A stretch of DNA of 55,803 bases, from assembly GCA_017882145.1 (NCBI GenBank), contig JADGQB010000002.1, positions 1-55,803 of the forward strand, given 5' to 3'. The position numbers and the translations under genes were made by a program. Shown piece by piece: positions 36,847 through 46,318 of this stretch (the stretch's first letter is position 1; each line of letters begins with the position of its first letter). The notes under the pieces were generated by a model. The model saw nothing but the letters and a program-made list of their open reading frames with translations, was not told the DNA's origin and ran no database searches. Source of the DNA: Anaerolineales bacterium (GTDB lineage Bacteria > Chloroflexota > Anaerolineae > Anaerolineales > Villigracilaceae).

Positions 36847-37809
36847 TTATTCCTGCCAGGCAGTCGCCTGGTCCAGGGCGGATTTTTCTTCAGTGGTCAG
36901 ATGCACATTTAGAGCCCCCAGGTTATCCTTCAATTGTTCAGGTGAATTTGCCCCGATAATCGGACTGGTGATAATTGGGTTTGTCAGCAACCAGGCCAGG
37001 GCTACCTGGGAAACACTTACCCCCTTGCTTTTTGCCAGGGTATCCATCTGATCGAGCAGGGTCCAGTTGCGCTCGTTAAAATATCTTTTTGCCCCATTCG
37101 CGCGTTTACTGTTCGGTAGAAGATTACGGCGATATTTTCCGGTCAGAAAGCCGCCCGCCAGTGGGCTGTAAGGGATTACGCCGATATCATAGGTTTTACA
37201 CACCGCAGCCAGTTCGCGTTCGAATTCCGCCCGGTGGATCAGGTTGTAGTGCGGTTGCAGGCTGTCAAAGCGGCCCAGGCTGCTCCGGTCAGAGCTCCAA
37301 AGCGCCTGCATTAATTCCCAGGCCGCATAGTTCGAGGCCCCAAAATGGCGGATTTTACCTTGCTTGACCAATTCGTCGAAAGCCCGCAGGGTTTCCTCGA
37401 TCGGGGTATTCGTATCCGGCCAATGCGCCTGATACAGGTCCAGGTAATCCGTCTGCAACCGCTGCAGGGAATCTTCCACGGATTTTTGGATGTGCTGTCG
37501 TGAGAGGCCTTCGTTTTCCGGCCCGCCGCCCATATTTCCACGCACTTTCGTTGCCAGGATCACCTTGTCGCGCCCGATTCCGCTCTGGTTCATCCATCGC
37601 CCGACGATTTGTTCGGCCACTCCGCCGGGATTGCCATTGGCCCAGCGGGAATAAATATCTGCAGTATCAATGAAATTAATACCCGCCTCGAATGCGGCAG
37701 ACAGTACTCTGTGTGCGGTGGATTCGTCGGTTGTCCAGCCAAATTGCATTGTACCCAGGCACAATGGGGATACATTCAAACCGGTCAATCCAAGCGCACG
37801 ATATTCCAT
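36847..37809 (-). CDS. Aldo/keto reductase
   Basis: '[27 protein letters not shown]', '[28 protein letters not shown]', '[11 protein letters not shown]', '[17 protein letters not shown]'. Confidence 0.95.
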   Translation of the reverse strand: MEYRALGLTGLNVSPLCLGTMQFGWTTDESTAHRVLSAAFEAGINFIDTADIYSRWANGNPGGVAEQIVGRWMNQSGIGRDKVILATKVRGNMGGGPENEGLSRQHIQKSVEDSLQRLQTDYLDLYQAHWPDTNTPIEETLRAFDELVKQGKIRHFGASNYAAWELMQALWSSDRSSLGRFDSLQPHYNLIHRAEFERELAAVCKTYDIGVIPYSPLAGGFLTGKYRRNLLPNSKRANGAKRYFNERNWTLLDQMDTLAKSKGVSVSQVALAWLLTNPIITSPIIGANSPEQLKDNLGALNVHLTTEEKSALDQATAWQE

Positions 37810-37838
37810 TTAGACTCTCCTGACACGGGAAATCATAT

Positions 37839-38246
37839 TTATTTCCACAAGCGCGTAGCTTGACCGAGAATGGCCTGCATGGTTTTTCGCATCCGTTCCT
37901 TTTCGGCTTCGCTTATATACGGCTGTTTGATGAGTGATTCGTAGATCGCAACAGCTTCGTTGCGGCGCCCGAGTTGGGCCAGGAATTGCGATTTTTTCTC
38001 GGAAACCTCATAGTGGCTGTAGATTTGTTCAATCTCAATGCCTTTATCAAACCAGGACAACGCTTCCTCTATATTTCCCATCCGATCATAAACAACTGCC
38101 AGCGTGGCACATGCGTTGCTCTTATCAATATCGGAAATATCGCTCAGGAATAACTTGTACAGGCATACTTCGGCTTCCTTCCATCGACCAGCTTTGATCA
38201 ATTGGTCGGCTTGCTGCGTTTTGCTTGCGAATTCTTGATAATCCAT
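37839..38246 (-). CDS. Small TPR-like protein
   Basis: Helical repeats: 'AEVCLYKLFLSDISDIDKSNACATLAVVYDRMGNIEEALSWFDKGIEIEQ', 'QLGRRNEAVAIYESLI'. Confidence 0.65.
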   Translation of the reverse strand: MDYQEFASKTQQADQLIKAGRWKEAEVCLYKLFLSDISDIDKSNACATLAVVYDRMGNIEEALSWFDKGIEIEQIYSHYEVSEKKSQFLAQLGRRNEAVAIYESLIKQPYISEAEKERMRKTMQAILGQATRLWK

Positions 38247-38429
38247 TACGACTCCGCTTTTTTACGTTCTCTTGGGATACAACCTGCCTGCCAGCTGATA
38301 TTTTCCTTCTTTTATGCAATAATTAATAGGAGGCCATTCATACAATATGTTAATTCTACTCTAATTACCTTGATATTGCTCTGCTGCCAAGTCCGCGCTA
38401 TAATCAATTTACTAGTAAGGAGAAATGAT

Positions 38430-38660
38430 ATGGCTGATCAGACTGAACACACCCGTAAACACTTTGAAGGTAAAATTCCGGAAGAAACCCGCCAGCACTT
38501 TCGCTCAGCGCGTGAGGAGTTCCGCAAGAGCATGGAGGGCATGTTGCCGCCTGAGTTCATGGAGCACCGCCGTAAAGCTCGCAAAGAGATGCTTCTGGCT
38601 TGGCGCAGCATGATCGACGCCTCGCTGGAACGGATGGAAGAACGGACAAAGAAAGCCTAG
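38430..38660 (+). CDS. Small highly charged helical protein (76 aa)
   Basis: ATG 38430 with AAGGAGA upstream: 'MADQTEHTRKHFEGKIPEETRQHFRSAREEFRKSMEGMLPPEFMEHRRKARKEMLLAWRSMIDASLERMEERTKKA'. Terminator follows. Confidence 0.7.
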   Translation: MADQTEHTRKHFEGKIPEETRQHFRSAREEFRKSMEGMLPPEFMEHRRKARKEMLLAWRSMIDASLERMEERTKKA

Positions 38661-38666
38661 CAATAA

Positions 38667-38700
38667 ACACCGCCCCGCCAGAAACGGGGCGGTTTCTTAA
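38667..38700. terminator. Bidirectional terminator
   Basis: ACCGCCCCG-ccagaaa-CGGGGCGGT then TTCTTAATTT. Confidence 0.75.
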
Positions 38701-38709
38701 TTTATTAAA

Positions 38710-40407
38710 TCATGGGTGGAAACGTCGCGGGGTCCCGCGGCTGAAAAAGATCAACCAGATCAGGGTCACACCTGCCCCTCCTGTTAGGATACCGGCATAT
38801 AATTCCTTTCCGGCATTGTAGAGCATCACGCTTCCAATCAAGAAAGCAATAAAAACCAGGCCGCCTGTCAACCGGTTCACAGCCCTTTCCAGGTATATCA
38901 TCTGGCGGCTCACTGCCGGCACTTGGACCGTCAGGTCGCCACGCTCGATCTGGCTCAGCACCCGTCCCATTTTCGACGGGATCGCAATTAACTCTTTCAG
39001 GATATTACCGGCTTCATCCAGCCAGACGCGCCAGTTTGACCCGACTTCCTGCGAGACCAGTTTGGTCGCATAGGGTGCAAGCTGGTTCCAAAGGTTGAAG
39101 TCCTTGTCGAGACCCGTGCACATTCCCGAAAGGATGGCTACCGTCCGTCCCAGCATTAGCAGGTTCTGTGGAAGCTGAAATGGCATGCTGTACATCAGGT
39201 CACGGAAGCGGTCCGCAAAACTGAACATCTCTTCCGGGCTGAGCTGGCGCAATTCATCCATGGATTTTCCCCAGAACATGTCAAACATCGAGGCACTCAT
39301 TTGTTCGAGCTGCTTCAAATCCGTGCTGGGCAGCAATACATGTAATGTCTGAAAAGAGCGCACCATGCGGGCAGCATCTTGCGTACCCATGGCGATCAAC
39401 ATTTCGCGCAGGCCGGTGCGCAGGTTATCGGGGACACGTCCAACCATCCCAAAATCCACAAATGTGAGCCGCCAGGCCGGTGAGCCATCCTCGCTTTGGC
39501 CGCCCCTGGGGGTAATGAACAGGTTGCCGGGATGCGGGTCAGCGTGAAAGAATCCATCCTCGAAGATTTGCTTCAGATAAGTGTCAAGAAGTTGCCGCGC
39601 CACTTCCGCGCGGTCAATCCCCGCTGCAGTAATTCCTTCGTAATCCGTGATCTTGATGGCAAACACATCTTCCAGCGTCAGGACCCGGCGTGTCGTATGC
39701 GTCCAAACTACTCGTGGAACATGCACGCGCGCTATATCCTTGAAGTTTTCGCTGAAGATCTCGGCATTGCGCCCCTCGGCCAGGTAGTCCACTTCTTCAC
39801 GGATGGTCGTGGAGAATTCTTTAACCAGGCTCGGCACATCCACTCGTTTGGCGATCGGCGGGTACCTTTGCAGCCAGCCGCCGACCTGACGTAAGGCAGA
39901 CAGATCGACTTCGATCAACTGATCGATGAACGGTCGCTGGATCTTGACCACCACCTCACAAAAATTACCGAGGGGATCATCCACACATAAACGGGCACGG
40001 TGCACTTGCCCGAGCGAAGCCGCCGCCAGTGGAGTTTCCTCGAAGGTCTCATATTTTTCATTGAGCGGCGCCCCCAGGTCTGCTTCCGCCTGTTTGCGGA
40101 TATCTTCAAATTTTTCGGGAGGCACTTCATCTTGGAGACCGGCCAGCTCCTCGGTAATTTCAACAGGCAGGACATCCAGGCGCGCGGACAGGAACTGTCC
40201 CACTTTGATCATTACCCCGCCCATGCGGATGGCCAGGCTGCGGAATTGCGCAGCAACGCGCCGGTAGCGGTTGGAAAGTGTCCGCCGTGACAAAGCCCGC
40301 AAGCCAATACGTGGTAAAACGACTTCCCAGAAAATGAAATTGATTGCAACACCCGCAAAAAAAAGGATGATACGCCGGTAACGGGCGCGTAATAGTGAAA
40401 CCTTCAT
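38710..40407 (-). CDS. ABC1/UbiB (AarF) family protein kinase-like protein with C-terminal TM segments
   Basis: 'GGVMIKVGQFLSARLDVLPVEITEELAGLQDEVPP', 'PLAAASLGQVHRARL', 'EDGFFHADPHPGNLFI', 'LTFVDFGMVGRV'. Confidence 0.94.
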   Translation of the reverse strand: MKVSLLRARYRRIILFFAGVAINFIFWEVVLPRIGLRALSRRTLSNRYRRVAAQFRSLAIRMGGVMIKVGQFLSARLDVLPVEITEELAGLQDEVPPEKFEDIRKQAEADLGAPLNEKYETFEETPLAAASLGQVHRARLCVDDPLGNFCEVVVKIQRPFIDQLIEVDLSALRQVGGWLQRYPPIAKRVDVPSLVKEFSTTIREEVDYLAEGRNAEIFSENFKDIARVHVPRVVWTHTTRRVLTLEDVFAIKITDYEGITAAGIDRAEVARQLLDTYLKQIFEDGFFHADPHPGNLFITPRGGQSEDGSPAWRLTFVDFGMVGRVPDNLRTGLREMLIAMGTQDAARMVRSFQTLHVLLPSTDLKQLEQMSASMFDMFWGKSMDELRQLSPEEMFSFADRFRDLMYSMPFQLPQNLLMLGRTVAILSGMCTGLDKDFNLWNQLAPYATKLVSQEVGSNWRVWLDEAGNILKELIAIPSKMGRVLSQIERGDLTVQVPAVSRQMIYLERAVNRLTGGLVFIAFLIGSVMLYNAGKELYAGILTGGAGVTLIWLIFFSRGTPRRFHP

Positions 40408-40508
40408 CGTGCCTCCATAAATTAACATTCAGATTGTATCACCAAGAAAAAGTATCTCGAATGGGCACGTTGCTTGCGCGTCCGGCTATTTTCCAGTATC
40501 CTTGAGCC

Positions 40509-40910
40509 ATGCAGCCAAGAATCAGTATTATCACGCTCGGTGTTTCCGACCTGGATCGATCGGTTGCCTTCTACCGGGAGGGTCTCGGGTTGCCTACCAG
40601 CTATAAAGAAGGTGAAGGGATCGCCTTTTTTCAGTTGAAGGGCACCTGGCTGGCGCTTTATCCTTACCAGGCTCTGGCCGAGGAAGCCGGACTGCCGCCG
40701 GAACGTGGCCTTTTCGGTGGGATAACCCTTGCGCATAACGTCGAGAGCAAGGAAGAAGTCCACCGCGTCATCGACCAGGCTCTGGCTGCCGGAGCCTCGT
40801 TGCTCAAACCGGCCGCCGATATGTTTTGGGGTGGCTACTCAGGCTATTTTGCTGACCTGGATGGTCATCCCTGGGAAGTAGCCTGGAACCCGTTCATCAG
40901 CATCGAATGA
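40509..40910 (+). CDS. VOC (glyoxalase/bleomycin resistance) family protein
   Basis: 'ISIITLGVSDLDRSVAFYREGLGLP', 'GGYSGYFADLDGHPWEVAWNP'. Confidence 0.93.
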   Translation: MQPRISIITLGVSDLDRSVAFYREGLGLPTSYKEGEGIAFFQLKGTWLALYPYQALAEEAGLPPERGLFGGITLAHNVESKEEVHRVIDQALAAGASLLKPAADMFWGGYSGYFADLDGHPWEVAWNPFISIE

Positions 40911-40928
40911 CAATTTAAGAGGTGGTTG

Positions 40929-42347
40929 ATGGAAAAGATAACCTTTCCAAAAGATTTTATCTGGGGTTGCGCGGCATCTGCTTACCAGGTGGAAGGTGCC
41001 TGGAACGAAGCCGGCAAAGGCCCTTCCATCTGGGATACTTTTGTTCACACACCCGGCAAGATCGCTAATGGCGAGACCGGGGATATAACGGTGGACCATT
41101 ATCACCGCTACAAGGAAGACGTGGCTTTGATGAAGGAACTTGGCCTGGACGCATACCGCTTCTCAACCGCATGGGCCCGCGTCCTCCCCGAAGGCACCGG
41201 CACCGCCAACCAGGCCGGGTTGGATTTCTACGACCGGCTGGTGGATGAGCTGCTCAAGCAAAAGATCGAACCGTACCTTTGTCTGTTCCATTGGGACCTG
41301 CCGCAGGCGCTGCAAGATAAGGGCGGCTGGACCAGCCGCGACACCGCCTACGCCTTTGCCGATTATGCCCAACTCCTGACCAGGCACTTGAGCGACCGCG
41401 TCAAGGTGTGGATGACACACAACGAACCCTGGGTGGCTGCCATGGCTGGCCATTTTTCCGGTGAGCATGCTCCGGGATTGAACGAACCGCTTGCCGGTTT
41501 CAAAGCCCTGCACCATATCTTCCTTTCCCACGGCCTGGCGGCTGAAGCTATGCGCGCCTCGGCCAAACAACCCCTTAAGGTAGGGATCACGTTAAACTTG
41601 AATCCTGTCCATCCCGCTTCCGAGTCAAAAAGAGATCGCGAGGCTGTCAAACGGATGGATACAGCCCTGAACCGCCTGCAGCTCGACCCATTCCTGAAAG
41701 GGACTTCCCCAGTGCAGGATTTCGCCCTCGGGAAAATACTCAACAAAAGCATTGTCCAACCTGGCGATCTGGAAAAAATGCACACATTGGATATCCTCGG
41801 GATCAACTATTACACCCGTACGGTCGTGAAATACGATCGTAAATTCCCGGTGGTGGCTGCCGTACAGGTTCAACCGGAAGGGAATGAATATTCCGGCATG
41901 TGGGAAATCTACCCCGAAGGCATTTACGAGGTTTTGACACGCGTTTGGAAAGATTATTTTTCTCCTCTTCATGCGGGACTTATGCCCGCCAGCCCCCGTT
42001 CTGTGGGGGAAAAGGTGGATGACTCGGGTGTGAAGGTGCCGGAAATTATGATCACTGAGAACGGCATCCCCGTTCCTGATGGGGTTGATTACGATGGTCG
42101 CATCCGGGACGAACGCCGTATCCGCTATATCTGCAACCACCTCGTCCAGGTTCATCGCGCCATGGAAGCGGGCGTTCCGGTGAAGGGTTACTTCCATTGG
42201 TCGCTGATGGACAACTTCGAATGGGCTCTCGGCTATGGACCGCGTTTCGGTTTGATCTACATTGACTACAAGACCCTCGACCGCACTATTAAAGACAGCG
42301 GTCTTTGGTTTGCCAAAGTAATCCAAGACAACGGTTTCGAATATTAA
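40929..42347 (+). CDS. Glycoside hydrolase family 1 beta-glucosidase
   Basis: 'FPKDFIWGCAASAYQVEGAWNEAGKGPSIWDTF', acid/base 'WMTHNEPWVAAMAGH', nucleophile 'IMITENGIPVPD', 'GYFHWSLMDNFEWALGYGPRFGLIYID'. Confidence 0.96.
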   Translation: MEKITFPKDFIWGCAASAYQVEGAWNEAGKGPSIWDTFVHTPGKIANGETGDITVDHYHRYKEDVALMKELGLDAYRFSTAWARVLPEGTGTANQAGLDFYDRLVDELLKQKIEPYLCLFHWDLPQALQDKGGWTSRDTAYAFADYAQLLTRHLSDRVKVWMTHNEPWVAAMAGHFSGEHAPGLNEPLAGFKALHHIFLSHGLAAEAMRASAKQPLKVGITLNLNPVHPASESKRDREAVKRMDTALNRLQLDPFLKGTSPVQDFALGKILNKSIVQPGDLEKMHTLDILGINYYTRTVVKYDRKFPVVAAVQVQPEGNEYSGMWEIYPEGIYEVLTRVWKDYFSPLHAGLMPASPRSVGEKVDDSGVKVPEIMITENGIPVPDGVDYDGRIRDERRIRYICNHLVQVHRAMEAGVPVKGYFHWSLMDNFEWALGYGPRFGLIYIDYKTLDRTIKDSGLWFAKVIQDNGFEY

Positions 42348-43250
42348 ATGACGCCACACTACCTGGTTGGCGTTGCCTGCGGAATTATTGGTGGCCTCTT
42401 GAATCAAGGCGGCCAACTGCTGCAGAAGAAGGTGGTCAACGATATCCGTTATGACAATCCCAGCCAGGGGTTCATGCGCCGCCTGCTGCGCAGTCCATTA
42501 TGGATGGTCGGGTTCGTGGTCGGACTGGGCGGGGGGACGGCCGGGTATATGGCTGCGCAGAGCTTGATCGGTCCGGCTTTGAGTCCCGGGCTGATGGCCT
42601 CCGGTCTGATCCTGCTTTCCATCGGTTCGGTCAGGCTCAATCACGAGGAATTAAACCGGGCTGAGATCACCGGGATCGTTCTGATGATCCTCGGCATCCT
42701 TTGTCTTGGTTTAAGTGAGCTAAGCATAAATGCCACCCAGGTCAGGACCACTCTGGCTGACCATTCCGCCCAGATCCGGATCGCTCTGTTTACCGCCGGT
42801 TTATTCTTCTGCTGCCTGGTCAGTCGCAGCCTGTCTTTCCGGATAAAAAACCGGAAAGGCCTTCTTATCGCCCTGGGCAACGGCTTCCTGGCCTGTCTGT
42901 CCGATTTCTGGATTAACCCGTTGCTGGCCTTGTTTGTGCTTGTATTGGCCGGACGTGGCACGACTATCCAGACCTTCATCTTCATCCTGGCTGCAATCAT
43001 CCTGACCTTCACTGCCAGCGTGATCACCTGGCAGAATCAGATCGCCTTCAAATACGCCCAGGCCAGCAACATCATCCCGGTAGCTCAGGTACCCATCCAG
43101 ATCTCCCCGATTATTGTCTACTTCTTCATCTTTGCCTTGAACCCTCCACGCACTATCTCGGTCTATCTCATTCTCTCCGGAACGATATTGACGATCATTG
43201 CAGGTTTCCTGCTCGGTCGAAGGCCTGAAACCGCTATCATCCACGAATAA
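42348..43250 (+). CDS. DMT-like multi-pass membrane protein (NIPA/EamA-like)
   Basis: About 9-10 hydrophobic segments, N-terminal 'GVACGIIGGLLNQGGQLLQKKVV'. Immediately follows GH1. Confidence 0.7.
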   Translation: MTPHYLVGVACGIIGGLLNQGGQLLQKKVVNDIRYDNPSQGFMRRLLRSPLWMVGFVVGLGGGTAGYMAAQSLIGPALSPGLMASGLILLSIGSVRLNHEELNRAEITGIVLMILGILCLGLSELSINATQVRTTLADHSAQIRIALFTAGLFFCCLVSRSLSFRIKNRKGLLIALGNGFLACLSDFWINPLLALFVLVLAGRGTTIQTFIFILAAIILTFTASVITWQNQIAFKYAQASNIIPVAQVPIQISPIIVYFFIFALNPPRTISVYLILSGTILTIIAGFLLGRRPETAIIHE

Positions 43251-45805
43251 TGGAGACTCCCATGCGCCGAAGCATTGCCGTCCTTTTCGTTCTAGTCATG
43301 TTGTTCGGTTTTGTAACACCCGTACAGGCCACCAGTACCATCCGCATATTTTATTCCGGCCCGGAAACCAACAGTGTTCATACGGCTTTAACCCTGGCTC
43401 CAAAGGGGACATTCGCATTCGTCACCGACCCGACCCAGGCGGATGTCTTTGTGTTAAATGGGAGCATTCCTGACCCGGCTGCGGTCGCTGCCAGGCTGAA
43501 TGCCGGTGCCGGCCTGCTGCTCATTCTTGGGCCTGATCTGACGGCTCAGACTGTCCAGACCGCTATCGGCGTACCTCTCACACTGGAGCCCCGCAATGCT
43601 GCCGTCAGCTTGACAAACCTGCCGTTGAACGATCCGCTCGTCAAGCAGATCATCTGGAACGGCGCCCCCCAGGTACGGGAACGCTCAAATATTGTTACGC
43701 CCATGTCATCGGTTCAGCCATTGGTGACAGCCTACGAAGATGGGGAATGGGTGCTTTGGTCGGCGCGTGGCGGGAAGGCCTTTATTTTCAATGCCTTTCT
43801 TACCAATGGTTTAAATCCGCAGATCCAGGAATGGGCCTACTTCAACTACCTGATCTACCACCTGGCTGTGCGCGCCGCCGGGCAGAATCCGCTCTCGTTT
43901 GCCGACTACCCCGCTTCCCCTGTCCCACATACTCCTGAACGTAATTTCCTCTTGGGGGTTATGGGGCTGGTGTTGGTGACAACTTTCGCAGCTTTCTTCT
44001 TCGTGCGGCGTTACAGCCTGCGGCATCCTGAGGAGTTGGATAAGATCGTCTCGAACCGGACCATGTTCCAGGTCCATGAAGAATCAACCGAGTGGGAAAT
44101 CGTCGGCTTTCACCGTCCGTTAAGCGGATTCCTGGTGGCTTTGAGTATCGGATTGATCCTGTTCATCCCCCTTATTGTTTATCAAAATTTGATCCTGCCT
44201 ACATACATCCTGCCTTCTGCCCAGGCGCTGGGGATCTGGGGGCGGGTCACTCAGTTCTTCAACCTGGCCTGGACCTTCTTCGATATGGGTACCAGCATCG
44301 CGTTCATCAAATATCTGTCAGAGCACCGGGTCAAGGATCCGAAGAAAGGCATCCAATATGGACAGGTATTTGTCTGGTGGCAGGCCCTTTCGGGAGCAGT
44401 TCAGGTTGCCCTGGTGATCGGGTTGGCAAGCACCCTGGCGCCGCGTTCAGCCTACGCCTTGTATGCCTGGAGCATCATCATCCACTCTTTCATCCAGATC
44501 CCCGGCTTCTACCAGGTGATGAAACATGCTTTGACAGGTTTCCAGCGTCTCGATTACAGTCGTGTGCTCGAGGTCGGATTGAATGTGGTCCTGCCGATGC
44601 TTGTTCAACCCATTTTTGTAACCATCATGTTTGCCTGGGGCAGGTCCCACCCTGTCTTCGGGGGCGCCATGGGTGGACTTCTCGGCTTGGGCCTGGCAGC
44701 TTACGCTGCCGAGTTGGCGACCTTTCTGCTTGGGCTGTGGTTATACAAGCGGGTGGGATACAACGCCCGCATCCTTTTCCTGGCCCATTTCGACTGGGAG
44801 GTGGTGAAAACCAGCTTCAAATTTGGTGTATTCGAAATGCTTGGTTCCGCCGCCTGGTCGTTTGGGCAAGCCGCCGAAATTGCGATCACCCAGGCACGGC
44901 TGATCAACTATGCCGAAATCTGGGGGAATTGGGGACTGGCACAAAACTTCATCTTTGCCTTCAACGTTACTCAGACCCTTAACGATGGGGTTATGCCGGC
45001 CATCTCTGAAGCCATTTCGCATGGAAAACGCATCTTGAGCCAGTATTACACCGTAATGGCTTATAAATACAATGGACTCACGAGCGCCTTTATTGGAGCA
45101 GTGCTACTGGCAGTCGCGCCACGCTTTATTATCGGGTCCACCGGGGTGGAATTCCAGCGCGCCGCCATCTACGTTATTCCGTTGACCATCTGGGGTGCCG
45201 TGCAATTCCCATCCTGGGTGGGCGATAACGTTCAACTGGGAGCCAATAAACCTTATCTTAAATCATTGCTGGTATTTTCCGAACAGCTCATCCGCGTGGT
45301 GCTGGCCTGGATATTGCTGGCGCGTTTCCAGGTGACCGGGCTGATCATCGCCTACTTCGTCGGGTTGTTCTGCAAAGGAGTTGCTGCCTACATCATCAAC
45401 CATAAAGTCTGCTTCCCGCAGCGTTTTTATATCTGGCAATCCCTGGTCGCGCCCTTGCTGGCCGGAGCGGCCCACTACGGAGTGTTATGGCTCATCTGCG
45501 GTTTTATTTGGAAAGGCGATCAGATTACTAGCGTGCTCATTTTCTTGATCGGGATTTTGCCGAGCTTCCCATTGTACATGTTCTTCTATGGCCTCTTTGG
45601 CGGCTGGGATGCCGACACACTCGAAGAATTAAAAAGTGCTGTCTCCATCACGGGTACCTTACGTGGTCTCACCCGCTGGGGCGTCTACGAACCCACCGCC
45701 TTGGGCGCGCGCCTCAGTCCGCTGAATAACCGCTTCCCCATCACCAACCGTCCAGACGCGATGTTGGAAGCGAAAGCATTGACGGATGAAAGGGTAAAGT
45801 TATAG
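43250..45805 (+). CDS. Polysaccharide flippase-like (MATE/MOP superfamily) membrane protein with extra extracytoplasmic N-terminal domain
   Basis: Signal-like N-terminus and about 200-aa Rossmann-like domain ('TIRIFYSGPETNSVHTALTLAP...GAGLLLILGPDL'), then about 12 TM segments with 'FFDMGTSIAFIKYLSEHR'. Starts at the A of TAATG overlapping the upstream stop. Confidence 0.75.
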   Translation: METPMRRSIAVLFVLVMLFGFVTPVQATSTIRIFYSGPETNSVHTALTLAPKGTFAFVTDPTQADVFVLNGSIPDPAAVAARLNAGAGLLLILGPDLTAQTVQTAIGVPLTLEPRNAAVSLTNLPLNDPLVKQIIWNGAPQVRERSNIVTPMSSVQPLVTAYEDGEWVLWSARGGKAFIFNAFLTNGLNPQIQEWAYFNYLIYHLAVRAAGQNPLSFADYPASPVPHTPERNFLLGVMGLVLVTTFAAFFFVRRYSLRHPEELDKIVSNRTMFQVHEESTEWEIVGFHRPLSGFLVALSIGLILFIPLIVYQNLILPTYILPSAQALGIWGRVTQFFNLAWTFFDMGTSIAFIKYLSEHRVKDPKKGIQYGQVFVWWQALSGAVQVALVIGLASTLAPRSAYALYAWSIIIHSFIQIPGFYQVMKHALTGFQRLDYSRVLEVGLNVVLPMLVQPIFVTIMFAWGRSHPVFGGAMGGLLGLGLAAYAAELATFLLGLWLYKRVGYNARILFLAHFDWEVVKTSFKFGVFEMLGSAAWSFGQAAEIAITQARLINYAEIWGNWGLAQNFIFAFNVTQTLNDGVMPAISEAISHGKRILSQYYTVMAYKYNGLTSAFIGAVLLAVAPRFIIGSTGVEFQRAAIYVIPLTIWGAVQFPSWVGDNVQLGANKPYLKSLLVFSEQLIRVVLAWILLARFQVTGLIIAYFVGLFCKGVAAYIINHKVCFPQRFYIWQSLVAPLLAGAAHYGVLWLICGFIWKGDQITSVLIFLIGILPSFPLYMFFYGLFGGWDADTLEELKSAVSITGTLRGLTRWGVYEPTALGARLSPLNNRFPITNRPDAMLEAKALTDERVKL

Positions 45806-46026
45806 ACCCAATAACCCGCTTGCCTCTGCCGTGAACCTTGGAGGTTATTCTATTAATGGTTGTCAACACTGCTGGAACAACCTATAATTACAGAGTACTG
45901 CGCAAATAACCGAACCAAAATCTTGTTATTTTCGAATGCATTGATCAAGGAAAATTCAGTTATTTACGCAAGAAGCAGTAGGGGTAGGCTGGGCAGATTG
46001 CAACAGAAGTACCTCACGAGGATTTC

Positions 46027-46233
46027 ATGGGTGAAATCATCAATCCCTATATCGCTGGAGCTCCGGTCACCGAAACGAAGATGTTTTTCGGCCTGAATGA
46101 TGTCAATAAATTGCTCCCTGCCGTTAAAAAGAAATATTGGAACATTATGGCCGAACTTATCAAGGATTTTTCCATAGAATTTGCCTTCGTGGGTGTATTT
46201 GAGATCGGAAAATTTGCCATCGGTAGACGATAA
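46027..46233 (+). pseudogene. Short ORF resembling the N-terminus of an STAND/AAA-type ATPase, truncated before Walker A
   Basis: 'MGEIINPYIAGAPVTETKMFFGLNDVNKLL' resembles the 'NPYIxGxPV...FFGREDV' lead-in of such ATPases. No P-loop follows. Confidence 0.4.
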
Positions 46234-46318
46234 ATCGTTATAGGTAAATGACCAGGGAATACTTTCTATAATATTTATTGGGTTACAAAAAAAATCAGTT
46301 TAAGCGAGAGGGTAATAT

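Noticed and set aside
41625-42416. 263-aa minus-strand ORF opposite GH1
   Set aside because: Shadow ORF antisense to a well-supported beta-glucosidase.
44092-44982. 296-aa plus-strand ORF inside the flippase gene
   Set aside because: Out-of-frame overlap with a clear membrane-protein gene; Cys/Pro/Arg-rich low-quality translation, no motif.
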